Source: Streptomyces ruber (GTDB lineage Bacteria; Actinomycetota; Actinomycetes; Streptomycetales; Streptomycetaceae). From it: a DNA stretch of 64,000 nt. Of the stretch, positions 36,716-46,503 are shown in pieces; the first letter of the stretch is position 1, and every line of letters begins with the position of its first letter. The position numbers were made by a program, and so were the translations under genes. A model generated the notes under the pieces. It saw only the letters and a list, made by a program, of their open reading frames with translations. It was not told the origin of the DNA and did no database searches. The stretch covers positions 186,001-250,000 of the forward strand of contig NZ_BMQK01000001.1 of the NCBI RefSeq assembly GCF_014648075.1. Direction: 5' to 3'.

Positions 36716-36961
36716 TCATCGGGTGGGGCTGCCCAGTTCGAGCATCTGGAGCAGGGCATGGAAGGCGGTGGGGGAGGCCGAGAGCATGGCTCGGGTGGGA
36801 TCGGCGCTTTCGGTGAGATGAATCGTGCTGATGGTGGCGGCTATGTGAACACATGACTCGCCTTGGCCGCAGTGGGAAGACCTCTGCCGGCTTCCGGCTA
36901 TGTGCAGGCAGGCCTCGCCCTCCTGGCAGTAGGAAGATTTTTGCCACTTGTCCGTGTACAC
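36716..36961 (-). CDS. DUF397-family protein with a doubled N-terminal half
   Basis: GTG at 36961 with AAGGAGCG upstream; 81 residues. DUF397 proteins start W-x-K-S-S-(Y/F)-S followed by an E-A block. Here the block occurs twice: WQKSSYCQEGEACLHIAGS and RQRSSHCGQGESCVHIAAT, then the usual tail IHLTESADPTRAMLSASPTAFHALL. Each copy has two Cys where most members have none or one. It is 11 bases behind the XRE regulator gene, its probable partner. DUF397 proteins modulate XRE/DUF5753 regulators in Streptomyces. Confidence 0.85.
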   Translation of the reverse strand: MYTDKWQKSSYCQEGEACLHIAGSRQRSSHCGQGESCVHIAATISTIHLTESADPTRAMLSASPTAFHALLQMLELGSPTR

Positions 36962-36972
36962 GTTCGCTCCTT

Positions 36973-37824
36973 TCAGAGATGCTGGGCGATGGAGTGGATG
37001 AGATCCCGTGACTGCTCGGGGTCGAGAGCGGTGCTTTCGACGATGTCGAGTAGTCGCCGGTACTTCTCCAGGTGAGCTTCGGCATCGAGAAACACGGGAC
37101 CGTGGAACTGGTCCAGTTGCACCGTGTCGAGTTGTGGAACGGGACCATACGCATAGTTGATCGACTGTCCGGAACCAGGGAAGGCTCCGGCGTCGAACGG
37201 AAGAACTCGAACCGTGATGTGATCCCGCTCGCTCATTACCAAGATGTGTTCGAGTTGGGCTCGGGCTACGTCTGAGCCGCCGATCTTCATGCGCAGGGCC
37301 GCCTCGTGGATGACGGTGCGATACGGGATCGCATCCGCCCGGTACAGGACGTCCTGCCGCTTGATCCGGTACGAGACGCGATGCTCGACCTCGGGTGGTG
37401 TCGGCGTGGGAATCACGTGACGAAAGAGTTCGCGGGCGTGATCGTTGGTCTGTAGAAGGCCCGGTACGTGCGAGGTGAACGCAGTGCGAAGTGCCGTGGC
37501 GTGATGCTCCAGTTCGGCGAGGTCGAGCAGTCTCGCGGGAAGGACCTCGCGATACTGCTCCCACCAACCTCGCGTGCGGTCGCCGGCCAGGCTGACAAGG
37601 GCGCCGACGAAATCGTGGTTCGAGCAGTCATATACGTGGGCCATGGCGCGGATTCGGTCTTCGCTCACTCCGAATCTCGCCGTCTCGACGTTGCTTAGCT
37701 GCCCGCTGCTGGTGCTGAGTTGACGAGCCGCTTCTGTTGACGTCATCCCTGCGCGCTCACGGAGTTTCCGCAGTTCGGTGGCGACGCGCAAGCGGCGAGC
37801 CGTCGGTGCCGGTCGGTCAGCCAT
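36973..37824 (-). CDS. XRE-family regulator with DUF5753 domain
   Basis: 283 residues from ATG at 37824 behind GGAGGAG. The HTH lies at about 10-65 (LRKLRERAGMTSTEAARQLSTSSGQLSNVETARF), followed by the DUF5753 region WWEQYREVLPARLLDLAELEHHA, VPGLLQTNDHARELF, FDAGAFPGSGQSINY. It forms a pair with the downstream DUF397 gene and is divergent from an RsbW-like ATPase: the standard whiJ-like three-gene arrangement. Codon use is less GC-rich than its neighbours. A perfect palindrome at 37900 is a candidate operator. Confidence 0.9.
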   Translation of the reverse strand: MADRPAPTARRLRVATELRKLRERAGMTSTEAARQLSTSSGQLSNVETARFGVSEDRIRAMAHVYDCSNHDFVGALVSLAGDRTRGWWEQYREVLPARLLDLAELEHHATALRTAFTSHVPGLLQTNDHARELFRHVIPTPTPPEVEHRVSYRIKRQDVLYRADAIPYRTVIHEAALRMKIGGSDVARAQLEHILVMSERDHITVRVLPFDAGAFPGSGQSINYAYGPVPQLDTVQLDQFHGPVFLDAEAHLEKYRRLLDIVESTALDPEQSRDLIHSIAQHL

Positions 37825-37899
37825 GCAACTCCTCCCCAGCGAAGGCCCTTGTCGGTCGTCACTCACAAGAGGTATTACGCAGGGATCCTTCGGATTTCT

Positions 37900-37914
37900 G
37901 CAAAGTTACTTTGC
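37900..37914. promoter_or_regulatory. perfect palindrome, candidate XRE operator
   Basis: GCAAAGTTACTTTGC is a 7-bp dyad around one base, unusually AT-rich here. CAAAGT (37901) and TACTGT (37924) are 17 bases apart and may be the -35 and -10 of the rightward ATPase promoter, which would place the dyad over the -35. Confidence 0.55.
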
Positions 37915-38055
37915 GGGCAGCCCTACTGTGTACCCCGGGCGCCCCGCCCAGAAGTGCCCCGCTCGACGGAGCGGCGACGGCCACTGGGTAGACCCATGCC
38001 CACCCGCGACTACGTAGAACACCCGTCCAACTGCTCACTGTGACCGGAGACTTCC

Positions 38056-38490
38056 ATGGCCACCGTACCGCCGTCCTGGAACTACACCCTCCACCTTCCC
38101 CGCGATCCAAGAGCCCCTGGAGTCGCCCGCGCCACCCTCCGCAGCGTCCTCGCCGCCCACGAGCTCACCCAGTTCACCCCCACCGCCGAGCTCCTCGCCT
38201 CCGAACTTCTCACCAACGCCCACCTCCACACCACCGGCCCCTACGCCCTGCGCATCCGCTTCACCGCTGCTGACCGGCTCGTGGTCGCCGTCTGGGACAC
38301 CGATCCGAGGGTGCCGTCCGCCTTCCGGGAGAGTGCTCCCAGCGTGGCCCCTCCGGAGGGCGACGAACACGGTCGCGGACTGCACCTCGTGCGGGCGTGT
38401 GCCGATGCCCTCGGGGTGTCCGTGCTGCGGGAGCTGGGCGCGAGCATGGGCGGGAAGTTGCTGTGGACGGAGTGCGGGGCGACGTCGTGA
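38056..38490 (+). CDS. RsbW-like ATP-binding protein
   Basis: 144 residues, ATG at 38056 with ACCGGAGAC upstream. HATPase motifs: N-box LLASELLTNAHLH, LVVAVWDTDPRVP, G-box GDEHGRGLHLVRACAD. Usual third member of the XRE - DUF397 - ATPase clusters; the role may be to modulate a sigma-factor antagonist. It is divergent from the XRE gene and shares a 231-base control region with it. Confidence 0.85.
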   Translation: MATVPPSWNYTLHLPRDPRAPGVARATLRSVLAAHELTQFTPTAELLASELLTNAHLHTTGPYALRIRFTAADRLVVAVWDTDPRVPSAFRESAPSVAPPEGDEHGRGLHLVRACADALGVSVLRELGASMGGKLLWTECGATS

Positions 38491-38521
38491 GCCTGCATGA
38501 GGAAGAAAGGGGAAGTGGCCC

Positions 38522-38573
38522 GTCACGGCTCCGGCTCATCGCCCCCTTGATGAGCCGACCCCCGTACCGTGAC
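38522..38573. terminator. two-part hairpin after the ATPase gene
   Basis: Outer arms GTCACGG (38522) and CCGTGAC (38567) enclose inner arms GGCTCATC (38533) and GATGAGCC (38549). It begins 32 bases after the ATPase stop and lies in the 329-base gap to the next gene; no other feature was seen in that gap. Confidence 0.55.
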
Positions 38574-38819
38574 GAGCCACTGGACCGTGGCCGACCGCCG
38601 GTCATTTGCGACCCGTGTGGTGTCTGGGGCCTGTGCGGCGTCGGCGGTTACAAGGGTGCTGGCATCGGCGCGCCCCCGGCAAGAGTGATCGCTGTCCCGG
38701 ACAGGCGTCGAGTTGTCCGGGCTGGTCAACATGGCGCCCGGAGTCTGTCCGGGATACGGCCCAGGCCCCGGGAAGCGTGGCGGGAAAGGGAATTGTGAAC
38801 GTGTGCGCGTGCGCCGACG

Positions 38820-39746
38820 ATGATCCGCATGGGAAACACGGGGGAGTTGGGCCCCGCTCGGGCCGGTGATGCGGGTGAGTTCGTCGAAGCGCTGCGACAG
38901 CTCAAGAAGCGCTCGGGGCTGACGTACCGGCAGTTGGAGGAGCGGGCCGCCGAGCGGGGAGAGGTGCTGCCGCGCAGCACCCTGGCCGACGTGCTGAGGG
39001 GCAGGACGCTGCCCCGGCCCGAACTGCTGGCAGCCTTCCTGCGGGCGTGCGGGGAGGGCGAGCGGGTGCCGGAGTGGCTCGAGACGCGGGAGAGGCTCGC
39101 GCGGGAGCGGTCGACGGAGCGCGAAGCCGGGCCCACCGACACGGAAGAGCCGGAGGACAGCCGCCCGCCTGCCCGGACGCGTCCGCCGCTGCGCGCCCGC
39201 ACCGTCTACCTGCTGGTGACGGTGGCTGTCGTGGCCGTGGTGGGAGCTGCGGTACGGGCCTGGATTCCCTCGGGAGGGGATGACACCGCCTTGCCCGACC
39301 TGTCGGGAGGACCGGTGCAGATCCGTCCCGTCTCGGCGGACGGTCTCTGTGTGACGGACGGCATGAGCAGCCGGTACGGGTCCTACGTGGCCGTGCAGCG
39401 GCCGTGCGGGGACGTCGCTCCGCAGGAGACGAGGCTGGTGCCGCTCGGCGGGAACGCCTACCGCATCCAGTGGTACCGGCCCGACCAGGGCACGGGCTGC
39501 CTGATCGTGCTGACCGAGGGGTCGGCCGCGGGACTGCTGGAGCCGAGGAACGACTGCGAGCGGCAGAGCAGCCGGTTCCGTATCGAGCCCGTCGCGTCGG
39601 AGGAGGGCGACCGGGTCTCGATCCGCGTGGACGGTCAGGGGTGCTTGGCCATCGCGGGCTCGGACCCGTCGGAAGGCGCCGAGGTGGTCATGGAGCCGTG
39701 CCGCGACACGGACAACCAGGTCTTCGCCGTCACCCCGGCGCCCTGA
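38820..39746 (+). CDS. XRE-type HTH membrane protein with extracellular ricin-like domain
   Basis: 308 residues. An HTH of the Streptomyces helix-turn-helix type (FVEALRQLKKRSGLTYRQLEE, VLPRSTLADVLRGRTLPRPE), an acidic/Pro linker, one membrane helix (TVYLLVTVAVVAVVGAAVRAW), then about 150 residues outside. The outer part has paired Cys and ricin-B-like QxW-style spacing (LCVTDG...SYVAVQRPCG, GCLIVL, CLAIAG...VVMEPCRD). It may bind a carbohydrate or envelope ligand. ATG at 38820 or 38829; neither has a good site. Confidence 0.75.
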   Translation: MIRMGNTGELGPARAGDAGEFVEALRQLKKRSGLTYRQLEERAAERGEVLPRSTLADVLRGRTLPRPELLAAFLRACGEGERVPEWLETRERLARERSTEREAGPTDTEEPEDSRPPARTRPPLRARTVYLLVTVAVVAVVGAAVRAWIPSGGDDTALPDLSGGPVQIRPVSADGLCVTDGMSSRYGSYVAVQRPCGDVAPQETRLVPLGGNAYRIQWYRPDQGTGCLIVLTEGSAAGLLEPRNDCERQSSRFRIEPVASEEGDRVSIRVDGQGCLAIAGSDPSEGAEVVMEPCRDTDNQVFAVTPAP

Positions 39747-39777
39747 GCGCGGCGTGCGCCGGTCTTCGCGAGTCGCC

Positions 39778-40578
39778 CTACTGGCCCTGCTGGGAGACGG
39801 TGACGAGAACCGGCTCGGCCGTGCCGGTGGCGCGAAGGGCGTCGGCGAAGATCTCCGTCGTCCAGGCGGCGACGTCCGGCGACCACTCCCGCACACCGCA
39901 GCGGAAGGCCAGTGCCTGTCGCATGCCGGTGGTCTGCATCTCGCCCGCCAGTGGTGAGGCGAGGCCGGGCGGCGGGCCGGGGAGGGAAGCCGCCTCTACG
40001 GTCATGCGCTCGTACGTCCGGGCCAGGGCCGCCTCACGTACCTCGGCGTCCCGTCCCGCCAGCCCGGCCGAGGGCCGAGCCGAGACGGTCACCGTGAGCA
40101 CGGCCGAGCCGTCCGGGTCGGCGAGGGCGTACCAGTCCGCCACGGTGGCGAGTTCGGCACGCACGTCCGCGACGCCCCGCAGCGGTACGACGGCGTGCAG
40201 ACCGGTGAAACGGACGGTGCCGACCCGGTGCAGGGCGTCAGTGAGTACGGTGACCGCGGGCAGCAGGGGCAGCCTTCGCCCGCGCGGCCTGCCCGGAAGG
40301 GTGGCCTGGAGCCACGCCAACTGGCGCACCCGACCGTCCTGGGCCCAGTCGCCGTCGGCGTCGTTGTGCTCCCAGAGTTCCAGGTGGGCCGCCGCCTTGC
40401 CGAGGAGCGTGGAACTGAAGCCATAGGCGCTGGCCCGCTTCGTGACGAGGCTGAAGACGTCCTCGTCCAAGTCGTCCTCGGTGCGGACACGATCGACCCA
40501 AGGGTGTTGGTCGAGGATGCCGTGCACTCCCAGGACCAGAGTGGGGTCGTCCGCGGCACCCCGGCCGGCGTCCTTCAT
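39778..40578 (-). CDS. hypothetical protein
   Basis: 266 residues, ATG at 40578. Begins DDPTLVLGVHGILDQHPWVDRV; the middle is alpha/beta with RLPLLPAVTVLTDALHRV. VHGI might recall an alpha/beta-hydrolase oxyanion segment, but no nucleophile motif follows. No signal peptide or membrane helix. Function unknown. Convergent with the XRE-type membrane protein gene, 31 bases apart; the exported-protein gene upstream on the same strand is 52 bases away. Confidence 0.6.
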   Translation of the reverse strand: MKDAGRGAADDPTLVLGVHGILDQHPWVDRVRTEDDLDEDVFSLVTKRASAYGFSSTLLGKAAAHLELWEHNDADGDWAQDGRVRQLAWLQATLPGRPRGRRLPLLPAVTVLTDALHRVGTVRFTGLHAVVPLRGVADVRAELATVADWYALADPDGSAVLTVTVSARPSAGLAGRDAEVREAALARTYERMTVEAASLPGPPPGLASPLAGEMQTTGMRQALAFRCGVREWSPDVAAWTTEIFADALRATGTAEPVLVTVSQQGQ

Positions 40579-40630
40579 GGCGAAGCCACCTCGCTCAGGA
40601 GAGGGTGTTGAGGTCTCGGGTGCTGACGGA

Positions 40631-41068
40631 TCAGAGACCGCACTTCACCGTGACGGCCGCGGTGTACGCCTTCTCCGGTGTGTCGTTCACGCCGATGATG
40701 TCCACGTCGATCATAGTGCGCCACTGGGTCTTCTGTGCGTTCGCACATGTCTTGCGTGCGTTGGCCCTGCGGGAACTTCCGCCGCCCGGCTTGACGGTCT
40801 TCGATCCCTTCGCCACCGAGCGCCACTTGCCGTTCTTCGTCTTGGTCTGCAACCAGATGGTCACCTTGGCCTTGGTGCCCGGACCGCTGACCTTTATCCA
40901 CCAGGCATGGGCCGAGGCCGTCCTGGGCGGCGTGCTGGAGACGTGGACGCGGTCCCCGTTGGAGATGAAGGCGCCGGCGCTGGGCGCGGCCGTCGCCGGC
41001 GTGCTCGAGAAGCCGGTGGTGACGAGTGCGATGGCCATGGCCGACACTGCGAGACTGCGTATCCGCAT
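40631..41068 (-). CDS. small secreted protein
   Basis: 145 residues, ATG at 41068. Signal peptide MRIRSLAVSAMAIALVTTG ending near ATAAPSAG. The mature part is basic, with WWIKVSGPGTKAKVTIWLQTKTK, one internal Cys (KTCAN) and a Cys three residues from the end that could form a disulfide. It looks like a compact beta-sandwich. Family unknown. The upstream region has a plausible promoter at about 41195-41223. Confidence 0.75.
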   Translation of the reverse strand: MRIRSLAVSAMAIALVTTGFSSTPATAAPSAGAFISNGDRVHVSSTPPRTASAHAWWIKVSGPGTKAKVTIWLQTKTKNGKWRSVAKGSKTVKPGGGSSRRANARKTCANAQKTQWRTMIDVDIIGVNDTPEKAYTAAVTVKCGL

Positions 41069-41194
41069 GCAAATACTCCGTGGGGTAGAGGCGCACCGGC
41101 CGGGCGCGCTGTCGGTGCGGGCGGTTCACAGTCCGGTGTGTCCGGCGGGTGACGGCGGGAAGGCACCGCCACCTCACTTGCGTGGTGCTTACAC

Positions 41195-41223
41195 ATAATG
41201 ACATGTGCGGTGATGAACGGTCA
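41195..41223 (-). promoter_or_regulatory. possible promoter for the secreted-protein gene
   Basis: On the minus strand TGACCG and CATTAT are 17 bases apart, in one of the few AT-rich spots of the window, about 125 bases before the ATG at 41068. Confidence 0.35.
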
Positions 41224-41361
41224 TATCGGCGTCGTGTGGCAGCAAGACTCTTGTGCCGTGAGGCCCGGGAGGGGATCGGCAGGCGCGGCACGCGGTACGC
41301 CGTACTCCGTGATGGCGGCGGTCGCTCCACCGGACGCCGCCACCCGGTGCGCTCGTGCTGC

Positions 41362-42909
41362 TCAGCGCCCCAGGAAGACCGGGTTGGTGAAGGCCGCCAA
41401 CGCCCCCGGCAGGGCCCCCGCCGCCGCCTCGTGCCGCACCTCCGCCCGCACGTACGCCGCGTACTGAGCCGCCGTACGCCACTCCACCGTCCCCTCCCCG
41501 GAGTCCGGCAGCGGCGCGCTCGTGTGCAGCACGCCCTGGTCCGTCACGAAGCGGACCGTGCAGCGGGGTGTGCCCGAGACCGTCAGACGTACCGTCACCG
41601 GGTCGTCGCCGTCCACGTGCAGTCGCTCGCCGATGCCCGCGTGCCGGCCCCGGCCGCCGGTCGCCGTCAGCTCCAGCGTCACCGACGAGGACTCCGCCAC
41701 GTACGAGCGGCCCGCCCGCAGGCCCTGGAGGATCGCCTGCCTGCTCAGGTCCTCGGCGTGGACGACGGTCTGGGGCGTACCCACCGCGTCCGGGTCGCGG
41801 TGGGCGTCGCTGCTGCCCATCGCCGGGATCCAGGTGCGGCCGTCGCGGAGCGAGGCGACCAGCATGCTGTCCCAGTCCGCAAGGGAGATCTCGTCGTCCG
41901 TCGTGTACGGGCCGTTCCACACCTCCACCACGTCGGCGTCGCCGAAGCCGAACTTCCAGTTGCAGCCGATGCAGGTGGAGTGCGGGTGGGCGGGGACGAC
42001 CAGGCCGCCGGCCGCGCGGATGCGCCGGGCGTACCTGCCGAAGCGGTTGTCGCGGGCCCGGTAGCGCCAGTCGACGAACGTGCCCGGGTCCGTGCCGAGG
42101 GCCACCACGTGGCCGTTGCGGGTCGTCACCTCCTCGCCGAGGAGGATCAGGAGGTCGTCGCCCGCGTGCTCGGCCCAGTGGGCGTGGGCGGCGTGGGTGT
42201 TGTGCTCGGAGGAGTTGATGAAGTCCAGTCCGGCGGCGCGGGCCAGGGCCGCGATCTCGGCGGGGGTGCGGCGGCCGTCCGAGTACCAGGAGTGGAGGTG
42301 GCAGTCGCCCCGGTACCAGGCCCGGCCCCGGCCTCTCGCGCGCTCCGGCGGGTACTTCGGGCGGACCGTCCCGCCCTGCTTCCCGTACGTCAGTGTGATC
42401 GTCACCTCGTACGCCAGGCCCTGCGGCGCCACCGTGTACGGGCCCAGCGCGATGTGCCACGTGCCGGGGCGCACCGGGCCGGGGACGTAGCCCGGGGTCG
42501 CCTCGTCCGCGCGCAGGAAGAACTCCGTGCGCGCCCCGCCCGACCAGCCGCGGAAGCCCTTGCCGCCGAGGTCGGTGCCGCGTTCGTCGAAGATGCCGAT
42601 GTCGAGGGCGTTGCCCGCGGTGCCGGTGGGGACGGACGGGCGGTCGTAGGTGTACGCGACGTGCAGTTCGCGGACGCCGTGCGGTACTTCCACGGGCAGG
42701 TAGACGTAGTCCGGCGACCCGGTCGGCAGCGTGCCCCGGATCGTCCTGCGGTCCGTCGAGCCCTCGGCCGGCCGTTCCGCGCCGCTGGCGAAGCTCACGC
42801 CTCCCAACGTAAGCGCGCCGGCCGCTCCCGTCACGAAGAGGGCGCGTCTGCCGATGCCGGTGGCGGTACCGGTGCCCGTGGCGGGATTCCGGCCGTCGTC
42901 CTCGCACAT
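41362..42909 (-). CDS. CehA/McbA-type metallohydrolase (PHP domain), Tat-exported
   Basis: 515 residues, ATG at 42909 behind GGGAGCAGCAC. Twin-arginine signal (RRALFVTGAAGALTLGG). An N-terminal beta domain with pre-peptidase-like features (PVEVPHGVRELHVAYTYD) precedes a PHP metal-dependent hydrolase: GDCHLHSWYSDG, SSEHNTH, LLGEEVTTRNGHVVALG, VPAHPHS and SSDAHRDPD supply the His/Asp/Glu metal ligands. McbA/CehA relatives hydrolyse carbaryl-like esters or phosphodiesters; the natural substrate is unknown. It acts outside the membrane. Confidence 0.88.
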   Translation of the reverse strand: MCEDDGRNPATGTGTATGIGRRALFVTGAAGALTLGGVSFASGAERPAEGSTDRRTIRGTLPTGSPDYVYLPVEVPHGVRELHVAYTYDRPSVPTGTAGNALDIGIFDERGTDLGGKGFRGWSGGARTEFFLRADEATPGYVPGPVRPGTWHIALGPYTVAPQGLAYEVTITLTYGKQGGTVRPKYPPERARGRGRAWYRGDCHLHSWYSDGRRTPAEIAALARAAGLDFINSSEHNTHAAHAHWAEHAGDDLLILLGEEVTTRNGHVVALGTDPGTFVDWRYRARDNRFGRYARRIRAAGGLVVPAHPHSTCIGCNWKFGFGDADVVEVWNGPYTTDDEISLADWDSMLVASLRDGRTWIPAMGSSDAHRDPDAVGTPQTVVHAEDLSRQAILQGLRAGRSYVAESSSVTLELTATGGRGRHAGIGERLHVDGDDPVTVRLTVSGTPRCTVRFVTDQGVLHTSAPLPDSGEGTVEWRTAAQYAAYVRAEVRHEAAAGALPGALAAFTNPVFLGR

Positions 42910-42951
42910 GTGCTGCTCCCAACGCGTCGGATGTCACGGTGTGGTGCGGGT

Positions 42952-42996
42952 GGAGCGGGTGGAGCGGGTGGAGCGGATGGAGCGGGTGGAGCGGTA
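42952..42996. repeat. five 9-bp tandem repeats upstream of fbiC
   Basis: GGAGCGGGT repeated five times (copies 3 and 5 differ by one or two bases). Located in the 251-base divergent gap between the metallohydrolase and fbiC genes. Confidence 0.9.
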
Positions 42997-43160
42997 CGAC
43001 TCTGGTATTGAGCCGTGAACTCCCGGGCAAGGGAAGGGGAGCGGCCGGGGTGCGGCAGCTTGCGGGCCGGGACACAGCACCGCCGGGTGCGCCGAGCCGA
43101 CGGGCCGGAACGGCCGGACCGCCCTGTTTGCCCTGATCACAGCGATCGTATGCTCGAAGG

Positions 43161-45746
43161 ATGACGACTTCCGCGACCCCCGGAACCGGTCCCACCGAGA
43201 ACTCCATGCGTCGCGCGCTCAAACGTGCCCGTGACGGTGTCGCCCTCGACGTCACCGAGGCGGCGGTGCTCCTCCAGGCCCGTGCCGAGGACCTCGACGC
43301 GCTCGTCGCCTCGGCCGCCCGCGTGCGTGACGCGGGTCTCGAGGCGGCGGGCCGTCCCGGCGTCATCACCTACTCCAAGTCCGTCTTCATCCCGCTGACG
43401 CGGCTGTGCCGCGACAAGTGCCACTACTGCACCTTCGTGACCGTCCCCGGCAAGCTCCGCCGGGAGGGTCATGGAATGTTCATGTCGCCCGACGAGGTGC
43501 TCGACATCGCCCGCAAGGGCGCCGCGCTCGGCTGCAAGGAAGCGCTGATCACCCTCGGCGACAAGCCCGAAGACCGCTGGCCCGAGGCGCGCGAATGGCT
43601 CGACGCGCACGGTTACGACGACACCATCGCCTACGTACGGGCCATCTCCATCCGCATCCTGGAGGAGACCGGGCTGCTGCCCCACCTCAACCCCGGGGTG
43701 ATGAGCTGGACCGACTTCCAGCGGCTGAAGCCCGTCGCGCCCTCCATGGGCATGATGCTGGAGACGACCGCGACCCGGCTGTGGTCCAAGCCCGGCGGCC
43801 CGCACTACGGCTCCCCGGACAAGGAGCCCGCCGTACGGCTGCGCGTCCTGGAGGACGCCGGACGGTCCTCCGTCCCCTTCACCTCCGGGCTGCTCATCGG
43901 GATCGGGGAGACGTACGAGGAGCGCGCGGAGGGCCTGTTCGCGCTGCGCCGCGTCTCGCGCGCCTACCACGGCATCCAGGAGCTGATCATCCAGAACTTC
44001 CGCGCCAAGCCGGACACCGCGATGCGCGGCATGCCGGACGCGGAGCTGGACGAGCTGGTCGCCACCGTCGCCGTGGCCCGGCTCATCATGGGGCCGAGCG
44101 CCTGCCTCCAGGCTCCGCCGAACCTCGTCGACGGCGAGTACGAGCGGCTGATCGCGGCCGGGATCGACGACTGGGGCGGGGTCTCTCCGCTCACCATCGA
44201 CCACGTCAACCCCGAGCGGCCCTGGCCGCAGATCGAACAGCTCGCCGAGCGGTCCGCCGCCGCGGGCTTCGAGCTGCGGGAGCGGCTCTGCGTCTACCCG
44301 GAGTTCGTCACGCGCGGGGAGCCCTGGCTCGACCCGCGGCTGCTGCCGCACGTCCGGGCGCTGGCCGACCCGGAGACCGGCCTCGCCCTCCCGGACGCCG
44401 AGGTCGTGGGCCGGCCCTGGCAGGAGCCCGACGAGGTGTTCCGGCCGTCCGGCCGCACCGACCTGCACACCACCATCGACACCGAGGGCCGTACCTCCGA
44501 CCGGCGCGACGACTTCGACGTGGTGTACGGCGACTGGGAGGCGCTGCGCGAGGCCGCCGCGCCCGGCATGGCGCCGGAGCGCATCGACACCGACGTGCGC
44601 GAGGCGCTCGCCGTGGCCGCCGACGACCCGACGCGGCTCACCGACGAACAGGCGCTCGCGCTGCTGCACGCGGACGGCCCGGCACTGGACGCGGTCTGCC
44701 GGATCGCCGACGACGTGCGGAAGTCCGTGGTCGGCGACGACGTCACGTACATCGTCACCCGGAACATCAACTTCACCAACGTCTGCTACACCGGCTGCCG
44801 TTTCTGCGCCTTCGCCCAGCGCCGCACCGACGCCGACGCCTACACGCTCTCCCTGGAACAGGTCGCCGACCGCGCCCAGCAGGCGTGGGACGTGGGCGCG
44901 GTCGAGGTCTGCATGCAGGGCGGCATCCATCCCGATCTGCCCGGGACCGCCTACTTCGACATCGCGCGGGCGGTGAAGGAGCGCGTGCCCGGCATGCACG
45001 TGCACGCCTTCTCGCCGATGGAGGTCGTCAACGGCGCCACCCGCACCGGGATGTCGATCCGCGAGTGGCTGACGGCGGCGAAGGAGGCGGGTCTCGACTC
45101 CATCCCCGGCACGGCCGCCGAGATCCTCGACGACGAGGTGCGGTGGGTGCTCACCAAGGGCAAGCTGCCCACGGCCACCTGGATCGAGGTCGTCACCACC
45201 GCGCACGAGCTGGGCATCCGGTCCTCGTCGACGATGATGTACGGGCACGTGGACCAGCCCCGCCACTGGCTCGGCCACCTGCGCACGCTCGCCTCCGTCC
45301 AGCAGCGGACCGGCGGCTTCACGGAGTTCGTGACGCTGCCCTTCATCCACACCAACGCCCCCGTCTACCTGGCCGGCATCTCCCGGCCCGGTCCGACGAC
45401 GCGCGACAACCGCGCGGTGACGGCGATGGCCCGGCTCCTCCTCCACCCGCACATTCCCAACATCCAGACCAGCTGGGTGAAGCTGGGCACGGAGGGCGCG
45501 GCCGAGATGCTCCGTTCGGGCGCCAACGACCTGGGCGGCACGCTGATGGAGGAGACGATCTCGCGGATGGCGGGTTCGTCGTACGGCTCGTACAAGTCGA
45601 TCAGGGACCTGATCGCGGTCGCGGAGGCGGCGGGGCGCCCGGCGAAGCCGCGCACGACGCTGTACGGGGAGGTGCCGGAGGAGCGGCAGCGCGCCGCCGC
45701 CGCCTCGGACGGGCACCTGCCGGAGCTGCTGCCGGTGCTGGAGTAG
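43161..45746 (+). CDS. fbiC: FO synthase, CofG-CofH fusion (7,8-didemethyl-8-hydroxy-5-deazariboflavin synthase)
   Basis: 861 residues carrying two radical-SAM domains, as in actinobacterial FbiC. The CofG-type domain has CRDKCHYC (Cys83, 87, 90) and the CofH-type domain has CYTGCRFC (Cys542, 546, 549), each CX3CX2C for a 4Fe-4S cluster. It makes FO, the chromophore of coenzyme F420, from tyrosine and a pyrimidine. ATG at 43161 follows CGAAGG closely. No other F420 gene is in the window, though a PPOX-type protein that could use F420 is at 18398. Confidence 0.97.
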   Translation: MTTSATPGTGPTENSMRRALKRARDGVALDVTEAAVLLQARAEDLDALVASAARVRDAGLEAAGRPGVITYSKSVFIPLTRLCRDKCHYCTFVTVPGKLRREGHGMFMSPDEVLDIARKGAALGCKEALITLGDKPEDRWPEAREWLDAHGYDDTIAYVRAISIRILEETGLLPHLNPGVMSWTDFQRLKPVAPSMGMMLETTATRLWSKPGGPHYGSPDKEPAVRLRVLEDAGRSSVPFTSGLLIGIGETYEERAEGLFALRRVSRAYHGIQELIIQNFRAKPDTAMRGMPDAELDELVATVAVARLIMGPSACLQAPPNLVDGEYERLIAAGIDDWGGVSPLTIDHVNPERPWPQIEQLAERSAAAGFELRERLCVYPEFVTRGEPWLDPRLLPHVRALADPETGLALPDAEVVGRPWQEPDEVFRPSGRTDLHTTIDTEGRTSDRRDDFDVVYGDWEALREAAAPGMAPERIDTDVREALAVAADDPTRLTDEQALALLHADGPALDAVCRIADDVRKSVVGDDVTYIVTRNINFTNVCYTGCRFCAFAQRRTDADAYTLSLEQVADRAQQAWDVGAVEVCMQGGIHPDLPGTAYFDIARAVKERVPGMHVHAFSPMEVVNGATRTGMSIREWLTAAKEAGLDSIPGTAAEILDDEVRWVLTKGKLPTATWIEVVTTAHELGIRSSSTMMYGHVDQPRHWLGHLRTLASVQQRTGGFTEFVTLPFIHTNAPVYLAGISRPGPTTRDNRAVTAMARLLLHPHIPNIQTSWVKLGTEGAAEMLRSGANDLGGTLMEETISRMAGSSYGSYKSIRDLIAVAEAAGRPAKPRTTLYGEVPEERQRAAAASDGHLPELLPVLE

Positions 45747-45792
45747 CGAGGTAGCGAGCGGTGCGGGCGCGACGGCGTACGAGCGGGCGTAC

Positions 45793-46359
45793 TCACGCCT
45801 CGGGCGCCGTCGCCCTCGCACCCGCCCCCGCCCCCGCCCCCGTGCCCGTGCCCGTGCCCGGCAGGTTCACCACCAGCAGGACGATCCCGCTGAGCACGAA
45901 GACGCGGAGGGCGGCGTCCAGCCCGTTCCAGTCCGCCGACTGCCACATGGCGAACCACTCGCCGCCTATGGCCATGAAGCCGGCGCCGAACAGCAGCATC
46001 ACCATCAGCAGGCCGAGGACGCTCCAGTGGCGCGCCCGGGCCGCGGAGCCGTGCCGCAGGGCCGTCACCCACAGGACCGTCGCCGTGATGAGGACCAGGG
46101 CGGACAGGGTCTCCCAGATGATGATCAGTACGTACGCCGTGTCCTGGAGGACGGGCGACTCGACGGCCCGCCACATCAGGTCCTCGTCCTTGAACGTCGT
46201 GTCCATCGCGAGGACGTGCCGGACGAACTGCTGGTTGGTGCCGAAGTCGGTGATGTTGCCGAACGCGACGAGCGCCATGTAGAGGGCGACCGTGGCGGTG
46301 AGGAGGGTGGCGGCGAGGAGAAGGGGGGCCGTGGGGCGGGCGGTCCGCTTCGTGGTCAT
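45793..46359 (-). CDS. DUF2165-family small membrane protein
   Basis: 188 residues from ATG at 46359. Four hydrophobic helices, first APLLLAATLLTATVALYMALVAFG, then the family block NITDFGTNQQFVRHVLAMDTTF, and LLFGAGFMAIGGEWFAMWQS. The C-terminus is a Gly-Thr/Gly-Ala run (GTGTGTGAGAGAGA) encoded by a short repeat near 45825-45865. Function unknown. Convergent with fbiC, 46 bases apart. Confidence 0.8.
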   Translation of the reverse strand: MTTKRTARPTAPLLLAATLLTATVALYMALVAFGNITDFGTNQQFVRHVLAMDTTFKDEDLMWRAVESPVLQDTAYVLIIIWETLSALVLITATVLWVTALRHGSAARARHWSVLGLLMVMLLFGAGFMAIGGEWFAMWQSADWNGLDAALRVFVLSGIVLLVVNLPGTGTGTGAGAGAGARATAPEA

Positions 46360-46503
46360 GGTTTCACTATGTCCTCGTCGGGCCGTTGGCAACAGATGCG
46401 CCGTCGCGATCGGTGAGCGATCGGTGAGCGATCAGTACATGCCCTGAACGGACCGCTTGTGTTCGTTACAGTGCTGGGCGTTATGTGAGGGGAGGCGGGG
46501 GCG

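Noticed and set aside
43137..45821. 894-residue minus-strand frame opposite fbiC
   Set aside because: Antisense shadow of a gene with two perfect radical-SAM motifs.
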